NCBI GenBank assembly: GCA_026315105.1
Contig: CM048751.1
Span: 336,752,649-336,816,648 of the forward strand
Direction of reading: 5' to 3'
DNA from: Locusta migratoria
Lineage: Eukaryota > Arthropoda > Insecta > Orthoptera > Acrididae
DNA: 64,000 nucleotides
The notes beneath the pieces were generated by a model. It was not told the DNA's origin. It ran no database searches and worked only from the letters and a program-made list of their open reading frames with translations. Made by a program: the position numbers and the translations under genes. This document shows positions 24,028 to 35,904 of this stretch, in pieces (within the stretch, counting starts at the first letter, position 1; each line of letters begins with the position of its first letter).

Positions 24028-24057
24028 GGCGACTGGGCTGACTTAACAGCATTCGCC

Positions 24058-27000
24058 ATGAAGACGACACTCATTGCCATCGTGGTAGTCGCCGCCTTTG
24101 TCGGTAAGTCAGAGAAGTAATATCTTCTGTGACAGGAATCTTTCTTCGTTTCAATTCATACCGTGCATCCTCATTTTTTTTACTGTGACTCTAGAAAAAT
24201 TATTTCATTTGTGAATGGATAACTGGCACGGGATCAAACATTTCAAGAACAAATACTTGCCTGAACTTTTTAGTCAGTACGTCCATCCATTCCGAACATA
24301 TGTTGAACTGCATTGATCGCTTTCCCCGCTACAAGCTTTTGTTCTCTCGTACTCGTAACATGACAATGTGAAACATGAGTCCTGGGTTTTGCTCTTACCT
24401 CAACCTGCGTAAGCGCGTCTCTGTAGCTGAGTGGGTCGCAGGGTGACCGCTATATGGGGAACCGAGGCTCGATTCCCGGCACTGACCATGTCTTTTTCTC
24501 GACTAGAAGACTGGGACGGGGTGCAGCCGTCCTCGTGGTGCTGATTGAGGAGACACTCGACACAGCTGTTGCGTTCCAAGTCAATTAACACGACAGTGAC
24601 CGGAGAAAAGTGTGTTGATCATACCGCATCCAGCGACGCCAATGACACAGGATGACAAGGCACAAATAATAGCGGCATGGACGAGTGGATACGATTGGAC
24701 CTGAATGTGTGGCAGCATTAACGAAGGAGAATAAGACTTAGGGCCGGGTGGTCCATCTCTCGTTAATCTTCCCTCACTCACTGGGGATCTGCCACTTGAC
24801 GGATTAAATAAAACATACAGCATGGAAAGATGACATCGATTTTGAGCCGATGGCGGCAGATTCGACATTGAGGATAGTAGATACAATAATAATGGCTTCA
24901 ACGTCGTCCACCAACGAACAGCATATTGACATAGCAACCAGTTCGCCATCTGTCTCTGCCCTTTACTATCGAATGTAGTGAGGCTCAGCGTAATATCGAT
25001 GTCTGAAGTATACAAAACAAAAAACAAAAAAATGATTGTACAGCTTCTGGGACTTAACTACGGGGTCATCAGTCCCTAAACTTACAAACTACTTATGAAC
25101 TACTTACGAACTAGGACGGTACAAATACCCATGCCCGAGTGGGGATTCGAACCCCCGACTGTAGTGGCCGTGCATACCGTGACTGAAGCGCCTCAGTCCC
25201 CTCGGTCACCACGGCCGGCTGAAGTAAACAGACGCCATGACATGGAGATGGCCTTGTGCTTCATACAGTCAGCCGAGGGATTACATGGTAGCCTCCAGAG
25301 TGGCGGGCTGGTCCTTTCAGAGCACTGACACACGAGTTGGGCGCTCTGGCCATTGCTGCAACGATGCTGGTTTCAAAGTCCACGTGAGCATTCTCATATA
25401 TTCGACATTTATATTCTCACGAGTGTAGGGGAGCCTGTGGACATCCATGTATCAAAGAGGTCCTCCATTGTAAGGGCAGCAGTGGCAGCTCCTAAGACCA
25501 GAGAATATCATTTGTGATTGAACACGTGTCAACACGAACTATTGGGACTAAGGGCACGCACATCTCTTTCAGAAGATATAACCTCTTACTCCATAGCATC
25601 GGTGCACGGCTCTGCTGGTGCCACCAGAGGGTGAATTGGTGGACTGAATTGCGGGCCGTGGTCTTGAGCCATGGAAACAGATTCTGCAGCACGCAAGTGT
25701 TGGTCGTTTGTGCGTACAACAGAGACCTGGCAAGCGCTGTCTCGAAGAGTGCATTTGTCCGAGACAATGCCCCATCGCAGGCTTCTGGGTCTGGGCTGCG
25801 ACACGATGCAACTTTCGTCTTTTGTGGGAGTAGGGAAGACGCTGTCCATCACTCGGTACGTCCAGAGTTTTGTAAGACCCGTTCTTCTGGCATTCTTACA
25901 ACATCCCGGGGTTTCAAACTGGTGAAAGTTAGTTTCATGGTGTATACAGGGTGAATCGCAAGGAATGTCACCTAATTTGTTAAGGCCATGTGATCAGCTG
26001 TCCGATTTTCTATTGTTATGGAACAGGAGTGGGATGGTGACAACACAAATTCACAAATATGTATGAGGTGTGGATATTATTTACCAAAATTGTGAGTAGG
26101 CGCTGTGTTGGACAGATCAATAGGCCAAAGACGACTGACCCGTCGTACAAGAGTTTAGAATACTACCACAGGTATTTTCCAGTTTGATAACAATAATTGC
26201 CATACCTCTTTGAAGTCTCTCTGACTTGCTCACTCTTTATTGTGGTATTGTTTCACCCTGACAAGTAGAAAGATTTCTTATCTCAAAACTGATGTGTGTT
26301 GCATATCTGAAGAGGAGTCTGTGCTGCAATGGTTATCTACTGTTTCAAGAACAGAGAATCTTTCCTGTAAGTTAATTTATTGCCTATTTATTCAGTTGTA
26401 ATTCATAAGCAATACTAGATTACTTTATAAAATCACAAATCTATGTAATAGGTGAAATATATGAAAATTAAACAATGGGCTTCTTTACACTCACAGTTCT
26501 CAACATAGAGTTATAAGTGTTTACAAACATGAACACTACCTTAGATTTTAAAAAAATCTTAAACCTAACTACTACGTTTGGTCATGGATTGCATCTCTCC
26601 ACATCTCTCTATATCACTAATATTAATGCACTGTCCCTATATAGACAACATTACAAAGACAATTACTGAAACTGAAATATTATGTACCTATAATACATCT
26701 ACCCTTTCCTTAGACTTAGGTTTAGATACAAATCACTGATGGTTTCCCTTCATACTTGAAGCAGACGTTGGACGTTTAAAAACTAGTTGAACTTTATCTT
26801 AAAGAATATTGGCAGCTCTGTTCCGTCTGCAGCATTTTGTTGTCATCTGCATGTGAATCAACTTTTAAACTCAGTTGAAACGTAACAAATCTACAAAAGC
26901 CTTTGACATACTTCAGTCACAAACTGCCCTAATGATCAAAGCTCGAATCTCAAACGCTATACCACACTACGGCCATGAGAATTCTCTCCTTAACCTGGCC

Positions 27001-30000
27001 TCTGCAATCCCTTAAGTAGTCTTCAGTTTGGGGAAGTATGCCACCTTGGCTCTGGCCATTGAAATCTAACTGACAAATCACAACTCTTGCCTCGCCTCTA
27101 CACATAACAGGCATCACAAGTGTGTGACAATTCTTGTTGCTTTCTGTTTTCTCGCCTCTAAGCTTGAAATTCCCTAATTGGCGTGGTAGGGATTTTTATG
27201 TCACTCATGTTCACATTATCAAGCAGAGCATTTTGCGACCAACTCCCTATGCTGTTAGTATGATATATATGACTTACCCCTTTCCCGAAGGAATCTCACG
27301 GCTATGATATGCGATATGCTGTTTAGCCGCCTCATCTGGTCATTAGTGAGCAACAGATAGACATGTTTGCTAAACTGCCTTGTCCCTAGATATGTGACGG
27401 TTGTGCCATCCCAGCTTGACAGGGGGTAGGTGGCTGCTTCCTGGCCAAGCTGCATCATTGTTAGTTATTTATTTTTATTCCGTACCCGTATACTGTAGGA
27501 ACATCGGGGCCTGTGTTCCCGTCTTGAGTTCTGATCCGTGCTATTTTAATTATTCTAATCGCTGCTGTTTTCATATGTTTTACTACTATTTAACGTGTAC
27601 AGTGCATTTCTTAATTGCATACATCTGACAATCGATACAAACTATGGCATGTGATAATCAGATCGACTTGGTAAGAGGAATTCAAATGTAATTGTTAAAC
27701 ATTTGACCTGTAATCTTACAAGGTGTTCAGAAAGTCCCCTATCCACCTAAGTGCTACTTTCAATGCAATGGAGAGTTGTGATGCACATAGACCATCATCT
27801 TCAATGCGGCATCGATGAGGTGAGCGACAAGTTCATCGTGTGTATCCACCTTCATAGCGTACACATCCCTCTTTAACCAACCCTATAAACAAAAATCTAA
27901 TCGGGTTATGTTGAGTGATCTGGTAGGCTTGACAATGCGCCTGCCACAGACACTCCACCATTAAGGAAATATGTTATTCAGATACTATGATTCCTGTGAG
28001 GTACAGTGAATAGGTGTTCCATCATCTTGCAGGTACATTTTCCTTTGTTAGTCTTACATCTTCTGAAAGTGCAGGTAGGTTCTCTAACAGGAAATACGCA
28101 TATGTGTAGTTGTCAGTCATCTGTACCATTATTCTGTTGAACGCAGTAAGCAACATTTTACACTTCTTTTCATGTTCATTTATGCATGTGTTTAACGCGA
28201 ATGATGGAAACTCGAAAGACGTTTTAAGTGTTTTTCGGATATTTTCACTTGTAGATGTCACATTCCTCCTCAGTTACCCTGCACATGAAACAATATATGC
28301 TATCTGAACACAGTGACAGAAAATCAAAAGATAGAAATGAGATTGGGGCAGTATCAAGTTTCCAGTTGCTAGTGAGTGTTGCATTTTTACTGGTGAGAAC
28401 TGCACACACGAAGATACTTCAGCTTACCAAGATATGTGAACAGTTATGTCGACTATATGCTACCGGTCTGACGACTCATTTCACCTATATATTTCTTTCT
28501 TTTTGCAGGAGCCAGCTCTCAAGCGGTGGAATGTGACGATAATTGCCTACAACTTGCAGGAGAGTTCGTTAATGGACCAATCGATGAGATGAGTATGTAT
28601 ATTGCTGCTGCCTGTGGCTGAAAAACTAGAGTATGAGTTTGTTAAAAAAAATTGTATAGTAACGTATTCCCAAAAATTTACTATACTTTAAGACTATAAT
28701 CTTTAACTATTTGGTCTCTATTATGTGTGTAAGATTCGCTGAAACTTAGCGATTCTTTCAATAATCTATAAAATATAGTTCTACATTTAAAAAGTGCTTC
28801 CGAGAGCATTGTTTACGATATTTGTTTCGGTAAAATAGAAAAGCTCTTATCATTGTTGGCTGTTATGTAATGTTAAAGTCAATACTTCAAATTTCAAAGC
28901 TATAGTTAACTTAGCAAAAAGTAAAATGTTACTTCAGCCATTCCAAATGTTATTCATACAAATTATTGAGCTCTATATGTTGCTATGAAGGGAACAAGCG
29001 TTGTTTCGTCGAAATGCAATTGATTGAAATGAAAGAATAGAACATAAAATGTTAATAAAAGAATATTCAAGTTCATTTTTAACATATTACAACAATTTTA
29101 ACATAATAAACTTAGTGGGTCATTAAAACATGCTAATCACAAAATAATATTTCACACTCTTAATTAAGTTACATTTACTAACTCCACTCAGTGACACAAA
29201 GGACCACTGAATAAAAATGAAATCACTAAACGCGCTCAACAAATTAGGGTGTTTACATGTGTAAATCATTTAATATTGGCTGTAGTAGATCAAATTAATT
29301 TCTATTATGAACTATTGTTTGATCGCTGCTCAGTGGCCTTTGAATATCTGGCATTTCCTGCATTCTCCTATATTCGACAGTGATGAACTACCTTCAACCT
29401 TTCATGCCCTTGTAAGGAGGTAGGTTCTCTGTATTCGTTAATAGATGCAGCCTTAATATTTAAAAGTGACCTGTGCATTTCTTGAAAAATAGGTCATAAT
29501 CTACGCAGATTATACATTAATGAGTCGTAATTATTTATTATCTAATACAGATTACATGCTTTCATTTTATGCGCCATGGCCTGAACAACATTTAGAAGAC
29601 CTAAAAAGATCAGAATTTATAAAACTTTTCTTTTACAGGTGAGAAACTTGAAGCAATTCAGGATGCTGGATGTAACTTCGATTGCATCGGCGTGTATAAT
29701 CAGGTAAATGCCGCCCGTATCTTAAAGATTGATCAGTGGAAATTATAGATTTTAATCCATTGCCTTTTCGTAACGGTAATTGTACTAAATTACTTTTTTT
29801 TCTGATTTGCCCCATACGTGTAACGAGTTAATGCGGTAGCAATGTGGGCGAGGCAGTGAAAGACTAGCAGTTCATAATGATGAGTCGACTCTTTATGCAT
29901 TTCACACTTTAAAGGAAAGTATATTTGTCGGCTTATACTGAAAAATACGTACCGGTATTTAAAGAACTATTTGTTCCATATTAGGCTGAAAACCTAATTC

Positions 30001-30354
30001 CTCAACAGTTAGTACTCGTTTCTACAAATTCCTGGTAACTATCAGCCTTGATTACCTTTTCCCAGATGCGAGATTTCGTTTACATGCTGCCGACACTTTG
30101 TTATGCATTTTCCAAATCAGAATTCAAGTACGTGGCATTATCCTACCTATATGCGCTTCCACACCATAGTCGGGATTACCATCATTTATAGAATAACGAA
30201 TATCCGTTGTGTTTGGGGTCAGTATAGACAGACTTTTGATAACTGTATCTCTCACTAAATTACCTGTAGGAATCGGATTGCATGTCTAACGATTTTAGCA
30301 CGGACAGAGGACGTTGATTTTATCCTGTGTCTGCAGATGAAATCTGTGGACTAG
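24058..30354 (+). CDS. Secreted cysteine-rich 70-aa peptide, gene B (4 exons)
   Basis: Spliced CDS: 24058-24103, 28509-28592, 29639-29703, 30337-30354 (stop 30352-30354). Exon lengths (46, 84, 65, 18 incl. stop) and phases equal those of gene A. The signal peptide is identical in protein; one silent base differs. The mature part keeps Cys24, Cys28, Cys55, Cys59, but has Asp in place of Cys26, so only four cysteines, enough for two disulphides. About 27 of some 54 residues after the signal differ from gene A. B is strongly acidic (about -9 net) while A is near neutral. Shared anchors are VEC, CL, LAG, GC, GVY and MKSV. No family is recognised. Exon 4 encodes MKSVD. No frame lesion is seen, so it is probably functional. 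Confidence 0.75.
24412..24737 (+). repeat. tRNA-derived SINE in intron 1 of gene B
   Basis: Orthologous to 4312-4640 by position and sequence. Directly followed by TTA and 30 bp of the inverted-repeat transposon end (24,741-24,770), after which collinearity with unit A stops. Confidence 0.7.
25033..25219 (-). repeat. tRNA-derived SINE, family 1
   Basis: Reverse orientation; the head GGCCGTGGTGACCGAGGGG is at the right end, and the phrase gggactgatgacccc is in reverse at about 25,060-25,075. B-only in intron 1. Confidence 0.8.
25514..25960 (+). pseudogene. Tc1-like transposase fragment in intron 1 of gene B
   Basis: The plus-strand translation contains ARLCWCHQRVNWWTELRAVV followed by LSHGNRFC, the position of the Tc1-family block around its second catalytic Asp (usually FSDESRF). 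Here Asp-Glu is replaced by His-Gly, so it cannot be active. No terminal repeats were found. It lies in sequence absent from unit A. Confidence 0.55.
25961..28508. other. Rest of intron 1 of gene B
   Basis: From 25,961 to 27,904 the sequence is B-specific with no recognised element. From 27,905 to the exon 2 acceptor it is collinear with unit A (7862-8481). Confidence 0.55.
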
Positions 30355-30637
30355 TGGAAGCACTGAAATGTTTTAAACGTAGTCTTCCAACGGTTGACGT
30401 AGTGACAGGACAACATTTGTGTGCTCCCTTCAGGAGGGAACGCTAACAGCCATAAGCCTCAGATTGCCATCAACGAGTAAAGCAGTCTGGCAACACACAG
30501 AGTTGGAAAGGGGTCAAATTTTGGTCTGCCGAGTGGCAGAACGATCGTTCAGTAGAAGGGCCAAAAACGTTGGGCTAGCCGCGTGAGTTGTGCATCGATG
30601 CTGTTTGCAATGGTCATATGAAAATCTCACACCAGTA

Positions 30638-30834
30638 AATGTTCAAATGTTTGTAAAGCTTATGGGACTTAACTGCGGGGTCATCAGTCCCTAAACGTAC
30701 AAACTACTTATGAACTACTTACGAACTAGGACGGCACAAATATCCATGCCCGAGGGGGGATTCGAACCCCCGACCGTAGTGGCCGTGCTGACCGTGACTG
30801 GAGCGCCTCAGTCACCTCGGCCACCGCGGCCGGC
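30638..30834 (-). repeat. SINE family 1, insertion specific to unit B
   Basis: 197 bp in reverse orientation, flanked by 11-bp target duplications tcacaccagta at 30,627-30,637 and 30,835-30,845. Unit A has one uninterrupted tcacaccagta at 10,598-10,608, which is a clean empty site. The insertion therefore came after the segmental duplication. Confidence 0.95.
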
Positions 30835-31453
30835 TCACACCAGTAGACGAGTTTTTGTATGACTACACAACACAGGCATTCACCTACATCGTCGTATTTT
30901 AAGGACAGTTTTAATGTTAGTATAGACTGTATATACTCCTGCATTACCCCTATTTGATTTTGTGTTTGGTAATTTGTAGTCACTTTCACCAGAAATATTT
31001 TTTTCCCTGTCATTACATTTCACGAATTCCTCATTATATCCATTTTTATCCTATTATATTTTCTTAGTTTGTCTAACTTATCACCTCTAATAAGGCGTCT
31101 GAGATTCCTTACTGGAACCCATCCAATGCCACATTTTGTTGCATCTTGTCACGACGCTTTCTTGAGTAGTCTCTGCCCAAAGTGTCGAATGCCGACTGTA
31201 TATGCAATATCTCTCAAAAATAACGGGCGTAAGAATTTTGCAGTACCATGTTCTCACACATTCGCAAATGTTAACTGGGTATATCAGACACTCATCTAGA
31301 TTGCTGCCCCCTACAGTTCATGAAATGACTGCTATCCTTATTCATACCATGTCCTTGGCCTTTCTGTACCCAGCCTCCATTGTAATGTCTTTGTTTTATG
31401 GGTGGGCCTATATGTTGTCTTGACAGTATTCAGAAATATTTCGTAAAATATTA

Positions 31454-31748
31454 CGAGGTATGTCCACAAAGTAAGTTCCGTAGGGTGATATAAAACAAAC
31501 GTGTACAAATACAGAAAAAAATATTTATTGTATTGTATTGTGCAGGTCCGGGCTGTACGGAAAGTGATCTAATACGTCCCATTGAAATTCCCGTAAGAGT
31601 ATTTTGGTCATATTCGCCGTGTGATGTCGGGAATTACCGTGGAAATACGAGTTGTCTTCAGAGCAACTGTTGCGCATGCTCGGAGCTGCGATCGTAGCGC
31701 TGCCGCGGACAGAAATAGAAACGGAACTTACTTTGTGAACGACCGTGG
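31454..31748. mobile_element. Mariner-type MITE, unit B copy
   Basis: Same element and position as 11,217-11,522, with TA flanks and inverted ends. Confidence 0.75.
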
Positions 31749-32949
31749 TATATTTACTCCAGATGTATTTGAATTTACATGAGGAAGCTGTTGTTCATGA
31801 TTCTGTTCTCTAGATGGCTGCAACTGAGGATGGAGGTTCATCTCGCATAAAACAACAAAGGCTTCGCAAAAAGGCTGCGCACAACTCCAGACATGCTTCT
31901 GTTCATCGGAATAACAACTGAGAAAATTACCAACACTACAGATGTAGTGCACCTACACGTCCATCTCCCCTTCCCTCCTCTCTTGCCTCATCTCCTCCTC
32001 TCTTTTCTCTCTTCTCTACGTCCGCTTTCTCCTCCTCACCCTCTTCCTGCTCCTGCCCTACCATCTCCCGCCATCTATGAACAATTACACACACTGGCAA
32101 CTTTCATGGTGAGTGAACAAACGGTGTCTAAGCCCGTTGCAGTGCACCCTCCGCCATGCACCTTTACAGCATCTTGGACAGGGTAAAACACTGCTGCATG
32201 GGAACGTACACTAAATACACGTGCCAAGTTTCATGGTGATCGGTCATACGATGATGAAATATGTTGACCAGTCAAATGCCAAACTCCGGCCTGCACCATA
32301 CGTTGGGTTGCGAAGCATAAAAACATCCTCCATGAAAAAAAAAATACATAAACGTTGCAAATTGTATCGTGTTTAGTGATATGAAATATGTCGTCCCTAT
32401 CGGAACTTAGGACAAGGTGTGAATTTTTGCACTATGTTCGAATTTTCCGACCTTGCTGTGTAAACTGTGCAGAACGTTTTTTTTTCTGAAAACTTTTCCT
32501 TCACCTTAGCAAACCAAAAATAATTGTGCCAATTGTGAGTTATACGGTTCAGTTTAGTGCAAAGCTCATTAAAAATATCATTCTTATCTCGATTTATCCA
32601 ATTTTCCTGTAGACGTACCAAAAATTTCTTTCATTCAAGTCTCCTGAGGATAAATACAGCAAAATAAATAAATGAAAAGTGCATAAATATCGCTAGAGCC
32701 GTTCTCAAGTGAAATATTTGCTTAAATTAATTAAGCGATAATGGTTGTAAGATGTCCGGAAGAATAGACAATATTCCTGATATTGCGTAGGTTAATTTGA
32801 TAATTATATTTTGTTTTATTCGATCATTAGGATTAGATTTGAGAGTTTAATACAAATAAACAATCCTTGAGACGGATTTTCGTCTCGAATATGTCGAAGA
32901 CATTATTGACAAATCTGAAGCATTGAATTAATTGGCAATTACCTTTGGT

Positions 32950-33650
32950 ACACAGAAGCTGAATTAAAGTTTGTGACGTGGAGGAAAATCGTACTTGGAC
33001 TATTCCAAGGCGCCTTAATCGTTAGTGGTGTGGTGGTCTAACGGTGCGGTGGAGTGGCCGAGCGGTCTAAGGCGCCATGCTGCGGAGCGTGCGGTTACTC
33101 GCCGTCGGGGGTTCGAGTCCTCACTCGGGCACGGGTGTCTGCGTTGTCTTTAGGTTCCTCAGCGCGCCCGGTCAGCGGGCTCAACGTCCTTTGTTACAAA
33201 GGAGCTGAGCCAACCATACACCGAACGAGAACGAACAAAAAACGATCAGCGTCCGCAACGAAGAGAATTACCCATAGAAAAATAAAAAACAAAACAAAAA
33301 CACAAAAAAAGCAAAAAACGGTTAAGAAGTCTGTCTAGTACGCTTTGCCGGCCGCGGTGGCCGAGGGGACTGAGGCGCTTCAGTCACAGTCTGTACGGCC
33401 ACTATGGTCGGCGGTTCGATTCCCCCCTCGGGCATGGATATTTGTGACGTCCTTAGTTGTAGCTAGTTCATAAGTAGTTTGTATTTTAGGGACTGATGAC
33501 CCCTTAGTTAAGTCCCATAAGCTCTACAAACATTTGAACATTTCTAGTACGCATGGAGGTCCGGGTTCGATTCCCGGCCGCATCACAAATTTTAATTCAA
33601 TGCTTCAGATTTATCAATAATGTCTTTGATATTTGAGAGTGTTTCTCGGT
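32950..33650. repeat. Nested SINE cluster, B-specific
   Basis: Unit A is uninterrupted here (12,918). Three layers are visible. The outer layer is a tRNA-like sequence starting ggtgtggtggtctaacgg (about 33,017) and ending tccgggttcgattcccgg (33,560-33,577). A SINE (about 33,035-33,320) interrupts its D-loop. A family-1 SINE (33,344-33,542) interrupts its anticodon region with 10-bp duplications tctagtacgc at 33,334-33,343 and 33,543-33,552. The right end also holds an inverted copy of the left flank (33,593-33,630 against 32,893-32,930). Confidence 0.8.
33344..33542 (+). repeat. SINE family 1, complete, with target duplication
   Basis: Starts tttgccggccgcggtggccg, has the gactgatgacccc body and ends caaacatttgaacat. 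It is flanked by perfect 10-bp tctagtacgc repeats. It is the innermost and latest layer of the cluster. Confidence 0.9.
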
Positions 33651-33865
33651 ATTGACAAATTTTGGTGCATTGGTTGCAGAGAACACAATTTACGATTAAC
33701 AATCTCGATGGAAGAATGTATAAGTAATTATTCTTTCCAACAGAATTAGAAGTGTATCTTTATCACAGTACGGAGTTGCTAAGTTCATAATTGTAAAAGA
33801 AACGAATGACCTTCTTTGACCCTAAATGTACATTTCAGTTTCATTAAGCCAATAATTATTCAGAA

Positions 33866-33958
33866 ATCATGAAACTTCCTGGCAGATTAAAATTGTGTGC
33901 CGGCACCGGTACTCGAACCTGGGACCTTTGCCTTTCGCTGGCAAGCGCTCTACCGACT
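33866..33958 (-). repeat. tRNA-like repeat unit (about 300 bp), left part split by LINE
   Basis: Contains gaaacttcctggcag, then the reversed B box (ggtactcgaacctggg) and a reversed A box. It is interrupted after ctctaccgact by the LINE; the remainder continues at 39,640. Confidence 0.8.
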
Positions 33959-34731
33959 TTTTTTTTTTTCTTGGGTCTCCTTCCTCCCCTTCAACCCATC
34001 CTTACGCTCGCCAAATTTTGCTTTCTCGGCCCGGCTTCTTCGCCTTTAAAATAATTTATTTCCTCTATATAAAATAATATCGTAGCTCTCTACAAAAGAA
34101 GGTGCATAATCTTTTTCCGTCAGTGAAGTCACTGCATAGAAACTGACATTAACAAAGGAAACTTACAATTTCTTCGGGAAAGAAACTTGGAAACGTTGTA
34201 CCGGAGTACCTTAAGTCACTGATGTAGTGTGTGTTCTTCTTATTTTCTCCATACTTCAACCTCAGCATATCGACAGCACTCAAGGTTCGTCTTCTCGATA
34301 TGTGCTTTATTATGTTTCCCCAAGCAGTATGCCTGGTCTCATTTTCCTGGTTACCCATTTTCATCGTGCGTTCTCTCAACTTGTCGTCTCTTAGCCCTGA
34401 GTGCGGTTAGTCACCGAAGGTCGCGCATGTCCTGGCGATTTGCAGGGATATGAAGTTCCTTTGTCTTTCCCTAAGTACTGGAGATGAAAGTCTTTTGAAA
34501 ATAAAAAGGAAAATATAAAAGAAAGGTAACTCAACCCCTCTACGTCGAGGTTAGCCAAGGTGAAATAAACCATCTTCTTAAGGAATTGAAGAAAAATGAT
34601 CTAAATGAACAGTAATAGATAAACGGTGGCAAACCTTGAATACTGGATGCCACACGTCCCTTTATTTGCACATTCGTCTTTCTTTGTCCTTTGTTCGTGT
34701 CTTCTTTTTTTCCTGTTTGTTCTTTTTTCCT

Positions 34732-35904
34732 TCAGATCCTCGTTATTTGTAGTGCCGTGATGTAATTTGCAAATCTTTTCCTGTAGTGAGCACCCTTCTC
34801 CAAGAGTTGGGCTCTTGTGGCGAGGTACACTCTATAGCCTGAGTATGAGGCCTTGTCTTGTGCACTGATTATGTAGTATAGTGTATGCCCTACTAACCAG
34901 GTCCACGTGTTTTTCTTGCTGATTGGGTAGTAATTGCCGTCAGGTTTCAGTACCGACATGAGAGAGATGTGTTGCGGTGCTGTTCTGCAAATTGAAGCCA
35001 GGATTTTCCTGCACCATTCCCATATATGTTTATTTTCTCCACAGACAAATCTGTGTTGCAAGGTGTCGATTAGATGGCACTCCCTGCATTCGTCAGTGAC
35101 GGACAAATGTATTTTGTGAAGTTTCTCTCTTGTTGGTATCGTCTCATTCACTATTTTGTACCAGGTTGATCTTATATCCGTATCGAGCACTTTGTTGTTG
35201 ATGTTTTTCCATATAACAGTCCAATCCTTATCGGGGTATTTTAATTCCATTCGGTTCACCCTTCCACTGTCGTTCATAAGGCGGTACAGTTGAGCGGTGG
35301 TAAGTTCATGTAGAGGGACACTCGATTTCATTCGGAGGTAGCTAATTTCTAATAGAAACATCCTAATGTGGTTCACCTTGTAATGCGTGTCGCCAAGGTG
35401 AATTGGTACTTGTATACTCTGAGGCTTATATATCCTTATGGCCATACTTAGCGCACTATCCGGATATTTGTGGCACAGCTGAATAATGCGCCTTATCAGA
35501 AGTGCCTTGCATTTAGATGAAACATCGTTGAGACCAAGGCCTCCTTTTTCTGGTGGAAGGGTAACGACATTGATCCCCACCTTGAATATATCTCCCCTCC
35601 AAATATACCAACCTATTGCCGACATAATTTTCCTGGCAACACTGTCTACCACAGGTATTATCTGTCCAACGTACCATAGTTTCGAGAGGATTCTGGTGTT
35701 GACGAAGTGTACTTTCTGCGCCAAGTCCTGTTCACGTCCTTTGTTGTATTGTAAGTAGCCTCTCGTCATGGCCAGAAGGTCCTTCCAGTTACCTGCAGTT
35801 GTTTTCAGAGGACAACTGCTCATCTTTATCCCGAGCACCTTCATGGTATCACACACTCTGTATGGGCAGTTGGCATCTGTGCGAAATCCACTCCCTATCG
35901 GCAT
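34732..35904 (-). pseudogene. LINE ORF2, C-terminal part (out of frame)
   Basis: 390 codons continuing ORF2 after a frame break near 35,900. Begins MPIGSGFR, then VLGIKMS (end of the RT palm/thumb), a long connection domain, and a C-terminal CRECHLIDTLQHRFVCG, the Cys-x2-Cys...His...Cys motif found at the end of L1/Tx1-type ORF2. Compared with the usual layout, about a dozen residues before MPIG appear to be missing along with the frame, suggesting a small deletion. A homologous C-terminus is at 49,272-49,991. Confidence 0.85.

Noticed and set aside
25514..25852. Several overlapping frames on both strands near 25.5-25.9 kb
   Set aside because: Only the plus-strand frame matches Tc1 transposase text; the others are shadows.
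33054..33338. 94-codon frame starting MAERSKAPCCGACGYSPSG
   Set aside because: It is the translation of a SINE tRNA-like head and its A-rich body; this kind of frame recurs wherever that SINE occurs.
33560..33590. Possible functional tRNA
   Set aside because: The tRNA-like sequence is interrupted by two SINEs and cannot be transcribed as one molecule.
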